Positions 44,012 through 52,963 of a stretch of DNA of 64,000 bases are shown here, piece after piece. Positions within the stretch are counted from its first letter, which is position 1. Every line of letters starts with the position of its first letter. The notes under the pieces are model-generated. The model was not told where the DNA came from and made no database searches. It saw only the letters and a list, made by a program, of their open reading frames with translations. Source of the stretch: an uncultured bacterium (GTDB taxonomy: Bacteria; Bacillota; Clostridia; Lachnospirales; Lachnospiraceae); NCBI GenBank assembly GCA_947643145.1, contig CANRVD010000004.1, positions 38,477-102,476 on the forward strand. The letters are read 5' to 3'. The position numbers were made by a program, and so were the translations under genes.

Positions 44012-44590
44012 TTATTTTTGGTATTTTCTATTTATCAGTTCTAAAAACCTTTGATGAATTCTGGAGTCTTTTGTCAGCTCTGGATGGAAAGACATTGCAA
44101 TCTGGTTCTGATAAGAGACAGCAACAATCTGTCCGTCTACCTCTGCAAGAACCTCTACTCCTTCTCCAACCTTCTCTATGTAAGGCGCCCGGATAAATTC
44201 CATAGGAAATCTGCCAATCCCTTTTATTTCCTCTTCACAATAGAAGCTTCCAAGCTGTCTTCCATAGGCATTTCTTTTAACCGTTATCGGAAGTGTCTGA
44301 AAATAACGCTTCTCGTCATTAGAAAGCTCCTCTGCCAAAAGAATCAGTCCGGCACAGGTCGCAAGCACTGGCATTCCAGCATTGATTTTCTGCTGCAATA
44401 CTTCAAACATTCCAAGTTCTTTCAAAAGCTTTCCCTGAACCGTACTTTCCCCTCCGGGGAGCACAATTCCGTCAAAGGGCTGGTTCATATCTTCCGCTTT
44501 GCGAAGCTCGATTACCTCGGCTCCCAAAGCTTCTAACATCTTTTCATGTTCCTCAAATGCTCCCTGTACTGCCGTTACTGCTATTCTCAT
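44012..44590 (-). CDS. pdxT: Pyridoxal 5'-phosphate synthase glutaminase subunit PdxT
   Basis: 192 aa class I glutamine amidotransferase supplying ammonia to PdxS. VTAVQGAFEEHEKMLEALGA start, FDGIVLPGGESTVQGKLL, nucleophile Cys in VLATCAGLILLAEELS (about residue 79), and His/Glu in ISYHPEL-type end (here AMSFHPELTKDSRIHQRFLE). All triad residues are visible. GGGAGG ribosome site. Last gene of the pdxST unit, before a strong terminator. Confidence 0.97.
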   Translation of the reverse strand: MRIAVTAVQGAFEEHEKMLEALGAEVIELRKAEDMNQPFDGIVLPGGESTVQGKLLKELGMFEVLQQKINAGMPVLATCAGLILLAEELSNDEKRYFQTLPITVKRNAYGRQLGSFYCEEEIKGIGRFPMEFIRAPYIEKVGEGVEVLAEVDGQIVAVSYQNQIAMSFHPELTKDSRIHQRFLELINRKYQK

Positions 44591-44620
44591 ACTAATCCTC
44601 CCATGCCGTTTTGCGGCACA

Positions 44621-44655
44621 AACAACAGATTGCAGGCTTTGCCAGCAAACCTATT
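44621..44655 (-). repeat. Shared leader element, copy 2
   Basis: Minus strand AATAGGTTTGCTGGCAAAGCCTGCAATCTGTTGTT fills the pdxS-pdxT gap and overlaps the end of pdxS, ~30 bases before the pdxT ribosome site. Compare 6610-6646 and 55780-55810. Confidence 0.6.
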
Positions 44656-45523
44656 TTCCTCTTTCTGCCATCAAAAGCTCAATTTCATCTTCATTAATTC
44701 CAACCATTGCTTCTCCCAAATCCTCAGAAAGCTCTGCAATCAAAGCAGCATCCTTGTAATTTGTCACTGCCTTTACAATTGCATTTGCCCTTTTCTCAGG
44801 ATTTCCGGATTTAAAAATACCAGAGCCTACAAATACCCCCTCTGCACCAAGCTGCATCATCAAAGCAGCATCAGCCGGTGTTGCGACACCACCCGCAGCA
44901 AAGTTTACAACAGGCAGCCTTCCATTTTCATAGACATAAGCTACCAGCTCATATGGCACGCCAAGCTCCTTTGCCTCATTGAACAGCTCATCCTCTCTCA
45001 TGGAAGAAATTTTAGCAATCGCAGAATTCATCATACGCATATGACGTACCGCCTGCACTACATCACCTGTTCCAGGCTCCCCTTTGGTACGAATCATGGA
45101 AGCTCCTTCGTTGATTCGGCGGAGTGCTTCTCCCAAATCCTTTGCCCCACAGACAAAAGGCACTTTAAATTTTGACTTGTCGATGTGATAGACATCATCC
45201 GCCGGCGAAAGTACTTCGCTTTCGTCAATATAATCAATTTCAATTGCCTCCAAAAGCTGTGCCTCTACAAAATGGCCAATCCGGCATTTTGCCATAACCG
45301 GAATGGAAACTGCCTCCTGAATTCCCCGTATCATTTTGGGGTCGCTCATGCGTGACACTCCGCCTGCTGCACGGATATCAGCCGGAATACGCTCCAGCGC
45401 CATAACGGCACATGCTCCTGCTGCTTCCGCAATCCTTGCCTGCTCCGGTGTTGTAACATCCATAATTACACCACCTTTTAACATCTGCGCCAGTTCTTTG
45501 TTTAATTCATATTGTTTTCCCAT
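44651..45523 (-). CDS. pdxS: Pyridoxal 5'-phosphate synthase lyase subunit PdxS
   Basis: 290 aa from the ATG with GAGGATTG upstream. TIM-barrel dodecamer making PLP from ribose 5-phosphate, glyceraldehyde 3-phosphate and ammonia. Signatures: [20 protein letters not shown] (catalytic Lys follows in the [20 protein letters not shown] block), [20 protein letters not shown] sequence, [57 protein letters not shown]. In operon with pdxT, divergent from pdxR. Confidence 0.98.
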   Translation of the reverse strand: MGKQYELNKELAQMLKGGVIMDVTTPEQARIAEAAGACAVMALERIPADIRAAGGVSRMSDPKMIRGIQEAVSIPVMAKCRIGHFVEAQLLEAIEIDYIDESEVLSPADDVYHIDKSKFKVPFVCGAKDLGEALRRINEGASMIRTKGEPGTGDVVQAVRHMRMMNSAIAKISSMREDELFNEAKELGVPYELVAYVYENGRLPVVNFAAGGVATPADAALMMQLGAEGVFVGSGIFKSGNPEKRANAIVKAVTNYKDAALIAELSEDLGEAMVGINEDEIELLMAERGK

Positions 45524-45640
45524 ATCAATCCTCATTTCTGCAGGATATTCGAGTGACCGGATACGAAGTGAACAGTAACCATATTCGATTCTCCTGCTGT
45601 TTATTATCATCTAATACTATTTACAAATGCTACCGTTCTT

Positions 45641-45668
45641 ATTATAATGAGAATTGACCATATTAAAA
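45641..45668 (-). promoter_or_regulatory. Candidate pdxST promoter
   Basis: Minus strand TTTTAA, 16-bp spacer, TATAAT (45641-45646). Located in the 195-bp divergent region shared with pdxR, where MocR-type PdxR normally binds direct repeats. Confidence 0.5.
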
Positions 45669-45718
45669 TATCCAAAACGAAATTAATTAATAAGGTCAGA
45701 TAAGGAGGTTATACGACG

Positions 45719-47116
45719 ATGCTGACTTATTCCTTTACCGATATCGGTTCTGACTCTCTCTACATCCATTTGTACAACTGCATCAAAAAAGATATTTTAG
45801 ACGGTACACTTACACCGGATACTAAATTGCCCTCGAAACGCAGTTTCGCAAAAAACCTGGGCATCAGTACGATTACTGTGGAAAATGCTTATGCCCAGCT
45901 AAAGTCAGAAGGCTATATTTACTCTCTGCCAAAAAAGGGATTCTTTGTCAAAGAAATCATCCGGCCTGCCCTCCTCTCTCCTGCTGCCCCTCTTCCCAAA
46001 GTCCAGACCACCGAAAAGAAGGAGTGCTATCAGATTGATTTTGTCAATAACAAAACGACACCGGATAATTTTCCTTTTTCTATCTGGGCCAAGCTGATTC
46101 GTGAAACGATTTCTGAAAAAAGCGAGGAACTTATGATTTCACCGCCATGCGGCGGAATTATGGAACTTCGTTCCGCTATCTGCCGTCATTTAAAAGGTTT
46201 CCGTAATATGGACATTGTCCCAGGGCAGGTAATTATCGGCGCCGGGACAGAATATTTATACGGACTTCTAATTAAGCTTTTTGGATTTCAGAAGGAATAT
46301 GCGATTGAAAATCCCGGTTACCAGAAACTTGCCAAAATCTATGACAGCTACCAAGTGAAATATCATGCCATTCCTCTTGACGAAAATGGAATGAATGTTT
46401 CTGCTTTGGAAGATTCCCATGCCCACATTGCGCATATCACCCCTTCCCACCACTATCCAACAGGAATTGTCACTTCTGTCAGCAGACGGTATGAGCTTTT
46501 GGCATGGGCTTCCAAACATCCCGGACGCTACATTATTGAGGACGACTATGACTCAGAATTTCGTCTGTCCGGCCAGCCGATTCCCACTCTGCAAAGCATT
46601 GACCATTCCGAAAAGGTAATCTACATCAACACTTTTACCAAAAGCCTGTCCTCAACAGTTCGCTTAAGCTATATGATTCTTCCAAAGCATTTATTTGAAA
46701 TGTTTAACAGGCAGTTAAGCTTTTATTCCTGCACCGTTTCAAATTTCGAACAGTACACCCTTGCCCGCTTCCTGTCCGACGGGTATTTCGAAAAGCATAT
46801 CAACCGGATGCGCACTCACTATAAGGGAATACGGGATACTCTTTTAGAAGCCATTAAAAAAAGTCCTTTTTCCTCCCGAATCCAGATTTCGGAAGAAGAT
46901 GCAGGACTTCATTTTTTAATGCAGATTGACACAGACCAGACAGACAGGGAACTTTTGCAAACCGCCAGAAAACATGGTCTCCATCTTTCCTGTTTGTCGC
47001 AATACTACTTTGAACCGACAGCAGATATGCCGGAGCATACCCTGATTTTAAATTATTCTGGCCTGACCTTAGAACAGATTCCTACCGCGCTTATGCTTCT
47101 TGAGAGCTTTTTATAG
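45719..47116 (+). CDS. pdxR: MocR-family regulator, PdxR-like
   Basis: 465 aa: N-terminal GntR winged helix (YIHLYNCIKKDILDGTLTPD, LPSKRSFAKNLGISTITVEN), linker, then a class I aminotransferase-like domain with the PLP Lys in FTKSLSSTVRLSYMILP (about residue 310) and DDYDSEFRLSG. PdxR senses PLP and activates pdxST, and divergence from pdxS supports that role. AGGAGG lies 10 bases upstream of the ATG, slightly long. Its 3' end overlaps the convergent PAP2 gene by 26 bp. Confidence 0.9.
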   Translation: MLTYSFTDIGSDSLYIHLYNCIKKDILDGTLTPDTKLPSKRSFAKNLGISTITVENAYAQLKSEGYIYSLPKKGFFVKEIIRPALLSPAAPLPKVQTTEKKECYQIDFVNNKTTPDNFPFSIWAKLIRETISEKSEELMISPPCGGIMELRSAICRHLKGFRNMDIVPGQVIIGAGTEYLYGLLIKLFGFQKEYAIENPGYQKLAKIYDSYQVKYHAIPLDENGMNVSALEDSHAHIAHITPSHHYPTGIVTSVSRRYELLAWASKHPGRYIIEDDYDSEFRLSGQPIPTLQSIDHSEKVIYINTFTKSLSSTVRLSYMILPKHLFEMFNRQLSFYSCTVSNFEQYTLARFLSDGYFEKHINRMRTHYKGIRDTLLEAIKKSPFSSRIQISEEDAGLHFLMQIDTDQTDRELLQTARKHGLHLSCLSQYYFEPTADMPEHTLILNYSGLTLEQIPTALMLLESFL

Positions 47117-47633
47117 CAGTTCTGCCCTGCCAGTGCTTTGCAAATGCCACAACTCCCATTCCAATCAGGCTGCCGGAAATTACGCCAAATAAAACATCCG
47201 TTGGATAATGTATTCCAACATATAATCTTGAAAAGCTGATAAGGGCTGCTAATATCACCGCCATCACTCCATACCGCCTTGGCAGCAGTCCCGCGATAAT
47301 GACTGCTGCCACAAAAGAGGTTGCTGAATGCCCGGAAGGAAAGGACAAATCCACTGCCTTATCCACCAAAAGCTCCAGCCCCTCGACGGCTTCATAAGGA
47401 CGTGTCCTTGCTACTATATTTTTTAATAACAGATTATTAAAAAGAAAGGAAAAAAACATTCCTGCCATAACCATACAGCCCATCCTTCTTCTCTCTGGGT
47501 AAAGCAACAGTAAAATAGCAGCCAGAATCCAGACGATTCCAAAATCTCCCAAATGAGTAATCCCTTTCATCAGAGAATTAAGCCCTGACATCCTTAGATT
47601 TTCCTGAATCCATAATAAAATTTCAGCTTCCAT
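47091..47633 (-). CDS. PAP2-family membrane phosphatase
   Basis: 180 aa from an ATG five bases after the RNase HI stop. About five membrane helices and the three PAP2 motifs: KNIVARTRP, PSGHSATSF (in DLSFPSGHSATSFVAA) and SRLYVGIHYPTDVLFG, with catalytic His residues. Probably dephosphorylates undecaprenyl pyrophosphate or a lipid phosphate. Last gene of the PBP-to-PAP2 run. Confidence 0.93.
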   Translation of the reverse strand: MEAEILLWIQENLRMSGLNSLMKGITHLGDFGIVWILAAILLLLYPERRRMGCMVMAGMFFSFLFNNLLLKNIVARTRPYEAVEGLELLVDKAVDLSFPSGHSATSFVAAVIIAGLLPRRYGVMAVILAALISFSRLYVGIHYPTDVLFGVISGSLIGMGVVAFAKHWQGRTAIKSSQEA

Positions 47634-47637
47634 ATCC

Positions 47638-48369
47638 TCATCCCTGCTTTCCAATTCCCAGTGCCTCTTTTGCCAATGCATCGGCCATATCATTATATCT
47701 GTCACCAGAATGGCCTTTTACCTTTACAAACTCAATTTCAAGCTTCCCGCGAACGGAATCATAATATGCCTTATATGCTTTGGTTCCTGCTTTACCAGCC
47801 TTCCATGCCCCACTGCACCATTTTGCGATTCCCTCATAGTCATGGTAGATGATTATTTTTTTATAACCATGCTCCAGGGCATAACGCATAGCTGCCTCTG
47901 CCCCCTTAATTTCTCCTGCCACATTATGCATCTGTGCCAAATCCTTATCCTGTATTTTCTGACAGAATTTCAGTTCCTCTCCCTGATATAAAATCACCAT
48001 GCCATACGAAAAATTCCCTGAAACCTTGTCGAAACTTCCATCCACATAAGCAACCGCTGTATCCGCATCGCACATATTTTTTCCTGTGTGAATGGTCTTT
48101 TCATTCACACTTTCAAGCATACCATCTTCACTGACACAATCAGGGGGAAGAATGCTGCTTTGCAGCAAGCCCGCGTTGCGGGCGTTTCTTCCTGTGTGAA
48201 TGGTCTTTTCATTCACACTTCCCTCCAAAAAGCGTCTTGCCTCCTCTACATTTGAAAAACCTTTAAACTCTGCCCCGGAATACCCGTTTATCTGCTTCTG
48301 GCACTCCGCCCATGTATCAAAAAGCCCCGTCCTTCTGCCCTTTCTTACGGCATAGACCTTCTTTCCCAT
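47638..48369 (-). CDS. RNase HI with N-terminal viroplasmin-type RNA-binding domain
   Basis: 243 aa from the ATG with GAGGAG upstream. N-terminal hybrid-binding domain (KKVYAVRKGRRTGLFDTWAE, FKGFSNVEEARRFLEG), a ~55-residue linker, then RNase HI: acidic residues in VAYVDGSFDKVSGNFSYG, EIKGAEAAMRYALEHGYKKI, IYHDYEGIAKWCSG and KVKGHSGDRYNDMADALAKE. Cleaves RNA in RNA-DNA hybrids. The linker contains SVNEKTIHTGK twice, coded by a duplicated palindrome, an oddity not expected in the family. Confidence 0.92.
   Translation of the reverse strand: MGKKVYAVRKGRRTGLFDTWAECQKQINGYSGAEFKGFSNVEEARRFLEGSVNEKTIHTGRNARNAGLLQSSILPPDCVSEDGMLESVNEKTIHTGKNMCDADTAVAYVDGSFDKVSGNFSYGMVILYQGEELKFCQKIQDKDLAQMHNVAGEIKGAEAAMRYALEHGYKKIIIYHDYEGIAKWCSGAWKAGKAGTKAYKAYYDSVRGKLEIEFVKVKGHSGDRYNDMADALAKEALGIGKQG
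48086..48218. repeat. Duplicated palindrome inside the RNase HI linker
   Basis: GTGTGAATG-gtctttt-CATTCACAC at 48086-48110 and again at 48194-48218, within 32-base identical direct repeats 108 bp (36 codons) apart. Between them lies a further hairpin GCCCGC-gtt-GCGGGC. The reading frame is kept. Confidence 0.7.
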
Positions 48370-48387
48370 AATTCTCCTCTTTTCTTC

Positions 48388-48410
48388 AAGGTAAACAAAG
48401 AGTTTACCTT
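48388..48410. promoter_or_regulatory. Hairpin between the MoxR and RNase HI genes
   Basis: AAGGTAAAC-aaaga-GTTTACCTT perfect 9-bp stem, just before the RNase HI ribosome site on the minus strand. A T-rich run exists only on the plus-strand side, so it may tune translation or RNA processing rather than terminate. Confidence 0.4.
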
Positions 48411-48421
48411 GTCTTTCTTTT

Positions 48422-49930
48422 TTAATCCCTGTCCTGTAACTCTGACAGAAGTTCTCTTCTCCTGCTTCCAATTAAAAGTTCCTGATTATATTTCTGATAC
48501 CGCTCACACTGGTAATCCGCCAGAAACAAGGCACTTTCTGACGTAATGGTAAGCTCCGTTACAAAAATAACCATTTCTTCACCAGAAGAAACTTTTTCAC
48601 CGGAAGAGAATGCTTCCTCCATAAAATCAAAAGCATGTTCTAATATCTCCCTGGTATATACCCTGACCTCTTCTAACTGCTCCCTCTGCTTATCAAAATG
48701 TGACTTTGCCTCCAAAAACGCTTCCTGTGGTGAAGCATTTTTCGGGCAGGCAGCCTTTAGCATGCCAAGCAGCTTCTTTTGCAGCCGTTCTTCCTTTTTC
48801 GTATAAAGATTTCCTGTCTTTTTCTGTTCATACTCTTCTCTTTCCCTGTCAAGAAGCGCCAGATAACATTTTTCTGTGTCTGCCGCCTGCTCTGCCTGAC
48901 TGCGGTACTCCTTCAGAAAATGATACCACAAATCTGTCAACTGCTTTGTGTCCTGCACTTTCCTCATTTCCCGAAGCAGGCCGTCTAACAAAAGATTTAC
49001 CACACTAAGCCTCTCATCAAAAGCCGCCTGCAAAAGTCTCTGGTATACTTCTGCCTTGGCATTGCCCTGCAAAATTTCCTCAATCCCATAATCGTCCTGA
49101 TATTTATAATATAAATCGATATAAGCAGCCACATCCTCCGCCACGTCCCTATGGCGCAAAAACTCATACACGACTTCTTCTGTTACCGGAATTTCCAAAG
49201 ACTCATAGCTCTTCATTAAATCACTCAAATCTTCCCAGCCTCTGGCAGTGACAAACTGCAGCCCATCCACATCCGACTCAATCCGGTAAAAATTCTTTGG
49301 ACGCAGTTCCAAATAACTCAACAGGGCACTATGCACCTGAACCTTTCTGGCATATTCCTTCCATATCCTGTAATCCGCCTCAATATCCACCCGGCGCACA
49401 CGGTCTAATGTAACCATGTCAAACTCCCTGACGGATTTATTATATTCCGGCGGATTTCCTGCTGCCACAATAATCCAGCCTTCCGGTACCTGCCTGTTTC
49501 CAAAGGTTTTACACTGTAAAAACTGTAACATCGTCGGTGCCAGCGTTTCCGAAACACAATTGATTTCATCAATAAAAAGAAGCCCCTGGGAAAGCCCTGT
49601 TTCTTCCATTTTATGATAAACACTTGCTATAATCTCACTCATGGTATATTCCGTTACAGAATAATCCTTTCCGCCAAACCGTTCTTCCTTAATATACGGA
49701 AGCCCCACGGCACTCTGTCTTGTATGGTGCGTAATCGTATAAGCAACCAGTGCAATGCCGCACTCCCTTGCAATTTGCTCCATAATCTGCGTCTTGCCAA
49801 TTCCCGGCGGTCCCATCAAAAGCACCGGACGCTGCCTAATCGCCGGAATCAGAAATTCCCCCTCCTCATCCTTTTTAAGATATGCCTCTACCGTGTGCTT
49901 TATCTCATTTTTTGCTTCTTTTATATTCAT
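48422..49930 (-). CDS. MoxR-type AAA+ ATPase
   Basis: 502 aa. AAA_5 core: Walker A MGPPGIGKTQIMEQIA near residue 38, Walker B GLLFIDEINCVSETLAPTML near 112, sensor I WIIVAAGNPPEYNKSVREFD, arginine-rich TLDRVRRVDIEADY. A long helical C-terminal half with coiled-coil character (ETLEEVRV-like; EQLEEVRVYTREILEHAFDF) follows. MoxR-type ATPases work with VWA proteins as chaperones, and the next upstream gene (50087-51397) is VWA-like. The 156-bp gap between the two is the largest inside the run. Confidence 0.88.
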   Translation of the reverse strand: MNIKEAKNEIKHTVEAYLKKDEEGEFLIPAIRQRPVLLMGPPGIGKTQIMEQIARECGIALVAYTITHHTRQSAVGLPYIKEERFGGKDYSVTEYTMSEIIASVYHKMEETGLSQGLLFIDEINCVSETLAPTMLQFLQCKTFGNRQVPEGWIIVAAGNPPEYNKSVREFDMVTLDRVRRVDIEADYRIWKEYARKVQVHSALLSYLELRPKNFYRIESDVDGLQFVTARGWEDLSDLMKSYESLEIPVTEEVVYEFLRHRDVAEDVAAYIDLYYKYQDDYGIEEILQGNAKAEVYQRLLQAAFDERLSVVNLLLDGLLREMRKVQDTKQLTDLWYHFLKEYRSQAEQAADTEKCYLALLDREREEYEQKKTGNLYTKKEERLQKKLLGMLKAACPKNASPQEAFLEAKSHFDKQREQLEEVRVYTREILEHAFDFMEEAFSSGEKVSSGEEMVIFVTELTITSESALFLADYQCERYQKYNQELLIGSRRRELLSELQDRD

Positions 49931-50086
49931 AAGTTTTAAGCTCTCTCCTATTCTTCTTTTTCTTCATCCTTTTCTATACCGGCATATTGCTTTCAGCAAC
50001 ACTGCCATATTTAAAAGTCAAATGCTTTCTCGCAATCGCCACCTGTATTCACAATTCGAACTATCGCCCTGCCTGCCCATTTGGCT

Positions 50087-51397
50087 TTACTTTTGCCACA
50101 AAAATTCTTCCTCTTCCAAACGTAACCGAATTGCCCATGCCGGAACCTTCTCTTCTTCATACTCCTCTAAAAATAGAAATGCAGTCTTATATGGCGTTTT
50201 TTTTACGGGATAAATTCCCTTTCCATCCGTAAAATACAATAATCCGCACAAGTTTTCAAATTCTTTACGCTCCAGTAATTCTGCCACATACGTAAATGCC
50301 GGACGAAAGTCCGTACTTCCGCCGCCACGAATTTTAAAATGTTCAAAAAGGCTCTCTAACTCCTGTCGGTTTGTAATTACAATATCTTCCCGCACCTCTT
50401 CATCACACTGCAGAATATGAAGCCTGCACTGATGAAAAAAAGTGTCCTCCTGACTTAAAATAGAAAAAGTCTCTATTAAGAAATTTTCTACAAGCTGGCC
50501 GTTTGTCGAATAACTGGTATCAACCACTATAACAAACTCCCTTATCTTCTTGACTTCCCTGCTTTCTAAGGGCTCAATCAACGGCATATTTTTATATAGC
50601 TGCAGGCCATAAGTATAAAAATTCAAATCAAATTCATCCAAATCGCAGTGAAGCTCCTCTTCTAATACAGCAAATTTTTTCAGGAAATCACGGTATCTTC
50701 TCTGGCTTCTCTCTGCCTTTAGCTGCTTAGATAGGACTTCTTCTCCTTCACCTGTTTCTTCTCCACGGCGTTTTTGCTCCATCTGCGTCTGTCTGGTAAT
50801 CTTATTCCAGTTTTTCTTTGCCGCTTCCATCTGCGCAGAAAGTTCCTCTTCCTTTGGCCAGAATACATGGTCATCTGCAAAAAATTCCTGGTGCAGTTCC
50901 TGCAATTCCTCAGAAGTCTTTCCAGCCAGCCACCTGTAAATCTGCGCTGCTGAGATTCCTGCCTTTTTCTCCTGCAACTCCTCATATGTCTTTTGTCTGA
51001 GCCATCCGACGATCCTTCTGGTACAAGCCTTATCCAAAGAATCTATTGTATATTCCACTGCAATATCGCAGGCAATCCCCCAGCGAAAGCGCTCTCTTTT
51101 TCCGCCAATAAAAAGATGGGAAAATATACAATGAAAGACAGTATGAAGATAAAGCCTGTTAAGATAACTGGGATTTTTTTGAAAAACACGCAAAGTCTGC
51201 TCCGTCTGAAAAGCAAGTACCGTCCCATCCGTAGCAAAGGTCGTAAGCCTCTTATCCGGCCTTGGTGCCAATGCTGACAATGCAATTCCTAAAAAGCGAA
51301 ACTCCAGATACAATTCATCATGTACAAACCTCAAAATCTTATAAGACATTACCTCTTCCCATTCTGTTTGTGTCTGTACCTTTGAATTAGAATCCAT
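50087..51397 (-). CDS. VWA-like metallopeptidase-domain protein (DUF2201 type)
   Basis: 436 aa from an ATG overlapping the LRR gene end; a TTG one codon upstream fits the GGAGG spacing better. N-terminal region resembles the putative metallopeptidase domain of DUF2201 (LYLHTVFHCIFSHLFIGGKR with a degenerate HxxxH-like element), the middle is charged and helical, and the C-terminal VWA-like domain has a MIDAS-type DTSYST (FVIVVDTSYSTNGQLVENFL) near residue 300 and GGGSTDFRPAF. The expected partner is the MoxR-type ATPase. Cellular target unknown. Confidence 0.82.
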   Translation of the reverse strand: MDSNSKVQTQTEWEEVMSYKILRFVHDELYLEFRFLGIALSALAPRPDKRLTTFATDGTVLAFQTEQTLRVFQKNPSYLNRLYLHTVFHCIFSHLFIGGKRERFRWGIACDIAVEYTIDSLDKACTRRIVGWLRQKTYEELQEKKAGISAAQIYRWLAGKTSEELQELHQEFFADDHVFWPKEEELSAQMEAAKKNWNKITRQTQMEQKRRGEETGEGEEVLSKQLKAERSQRRYRDFLKKFAVLEEELHCDLDEFDLNFYTYGLQLYKNMPLIEPLESREVKKIREFVIVVDTSYSTNGQLVENFLIETFSILSQEDTFFHQCRLHILQCDEEVREDIVITNRQELESLFEHFKIRGGGSTDFRPAFTYVAELLERKEFENLCGLLYFTDGKGIYPVKKTPYKTAFLFLEEYEEEKVPAWAIRLRLEEEEFLWQK

Positions 51398-52385
51398 CAA
51401 AAAAATATTCCTCCTTCTTTCCACCAAACCACTTTTTCTTATTCTGCAAAAGCATTCCTGCCCCTTCTGTCCAATTTGCCTGAACTGCAAGTCTGGTACA
51501 GATATCTACCGTCTTTTCGCTAAAGTAAGCATTTTCTCCTGCAAAAAACAGCAAATCCAAATTTCTTTCCTGCACCAGCAATGCTCCCGCAGACTCTTCC
51601 TGTTCCCTCAGATAATCCTCATATACGTTCCGGCTCTCTTCCCGCAGGCCTTCAGGATAGTACAGGCGCATCCATGCCATATGACACAAGGTTCGCACAC
51701 TCTCCTTTGCAACAGCCTGCAAAAAGACCGCATCATATCCTGCCAAATCCACAATTCCATTCCTAAAACACTGCCTTGCACGAAAACCCTCGCCTTCTAT
51801 ATTCAGGGTAAAGATATGCGCCGGGCCAATTTCCTCATATGTTTCGCTATATTCTGGATAAACCAGCACAGCTTCCTTCCTGCCATGATTGATAAAATCT
51901 ACTTCTGTCTCCAAAGAACGCTGCCCCAAAATCTGCTTCAACCCGCTTGGCTCTGTAACACTTCCATTTACGGTAATCTTTCTAAGCTTCAGGCAATTCA
52001 TGAAGGCATCGCTCCCTATTTCTGCCAGATGCCTGCCTATCACAATTTCCCGCAGGGCACTACATTGATAGAAACAAAAATTTCCAAGTACCTGAACCAT
52101 TTCTGGCAGCTCTATCTTTTGAATATATTTGCCCGACAGCTCTTTGACCCTTCCCTGAAGCAATAGCTTCTCAAGTTCCTTGCTGGCTTCCTTCCCTGCA
52201 CTTTCTTCTGAAGCTGTCTCATATACTGTTGCATGGCTTCCTGTAGCAAAACAGTACGCCCCAAGCTCCACAACCGGCTCTCCCATAATCTGTTCCGGGA
52301 CTACAACTTCCGGTGAAGAACCAAAAACACGAAGCAGGCGAAGTCCGCCATCCTTTAATTTCTCAAACCAGTACCAGTCTGCCAT
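51387..52385 (-). CDS. Leucine-rich repeat (LRR_5/BspA-type) protein, cytosolic
   Basis: 332 aa without a signal peptide. FEKLKDGGLRLLRVFGSSPE start, then LRR_5-like units (ELGAYCFATGS, VQVLGNFCFYQCSALREIVI, LAEIGSDAFMNCLKLRKITV), and a helical C-terminal half (GYDAVFLQAVAKESVRTLCH, ICTRLAVQANWTEGAGML). BspA-type repeats are normally secreted; an intracellular form next to MoxR/VWA genes suggests a scaffold or substrate-recognition part. Overlaps the VWA gene by 11 bp. Confidence 0.75.
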   Translation of the reverse strand: MADWYWFEKLKDGGLRLLRVFGSSPEVVVPEQIMGEPVVELGAYCFATGSHATVYETASEESAGKEASKELEKLLLQGRVKELSGKYIQKIELPEMVQVLGNFCFYQCSALREIVIGRHLAEIGSDAFMNCLKLRKITVNGSVTEPSGLKQILGQRSLETEVDFINHGRKEAVLVYPEYSETYEEIGPAHIFTLNIEGEGFRARQCFRNGIVDLAGYDAVFLQAVAKESVRTLCHMAWMRLYYPEGLREESRNVYEDYLREQEESAGALLVQERNLDLLFFAGENAYFSEKTVDICTRLAVQANWTEGAGMLLQNKKKWFGGKKEEYFFDGF

Positions 52386-52396
52386 CCTGCTGCTCC

Positions 52397-52948
52397 TTAA
52401 AATGGGCTGACCACTAGGGCACCGCCCGCATAACGTAATATCTCATCAACAAAGCCCAAACCTACTTTATATAAAATATATAGAATCGTCAAAGCAAGTA
52501 AAAGAACTAAAATCCTATATAGCAGATAGGCAATCGCAAAAGTCCTTTTCCGTTTGGGTGTTTTTTTCCGAAGTGCCAGTACCAAGATATAAAAGAAACC
52601 AAACACTGGTATTTTAACAAAACAAATCAACTGAAACCACTGTCCGATTTCACCGTAATAATGCAGTTTTCTTCTAACATCATCCGACGGCTTATCCGCA
52701 TCTGATACAGTCTGGGCTTTATCCTGTTCTTTATCAGATGCTGCCTCCGGTTTTTGTACTGGCTGCCTTTCTATCGTTTCGTCCCTTTTTTCCTGCTGCC
52801 TTCTTCTCATAGATAAATCAGGCATCTTAATGGTTCCTCTGTCGTCTGGCGCTTCTTCCCTGAATACAACTGTTCTCTTTTCCCTGAGCATCTCATCCAC
52901 CGGAGGCTGCGCAGATTTCGTCTTTCCATTATCCATTTTAGAACTCAT
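52397..52948 (-). CDS. Hypothetical membrane protein with acidic/basic cytosolic head
   Basis: 183 aa. The first ~100 residues are disordered and charged (RRRQQEKRDETIERQPVQKP) and carry two possible phosphorylation or docking stretches (KRTVVFREE, GTIKMPDLS). Two to three membrane helices fill the second half (FVKIPVFGFFYILVLAL, IAYLLYRILVLLLALTILYI). Not recognised. It lies 15 bp after the PBP gene and 11 bp before the LRR gene, so it is likely the membrane anchor of this cluster. Confidence 0.7.
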   Translation of the reverse strand: MSSKMDNGKTKSAQPPVDEMLREKRTVVFREEAPDDRGTIKMPDLSMRRRQQEKRDETIERQPVQKPEAASDKEQDKAQTVSDADKPSDDVRRKLHYYGEIGQWFQLICFVKIPVFGFFYILVLALRKKTPKRKRTFAIAYLLYRILVLLLALTILYILYKVGLGFVDEILRYAGGALVVSPF

Positions 52949-52963
52949 GTCTGCTCCCCCTTT

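Noticed and set aside
48086..48218. Spaced palindromes considered as a CRISPR-like array
   Set aside because: Only two copies, long unequal content between them, and located within an intact coding frame.
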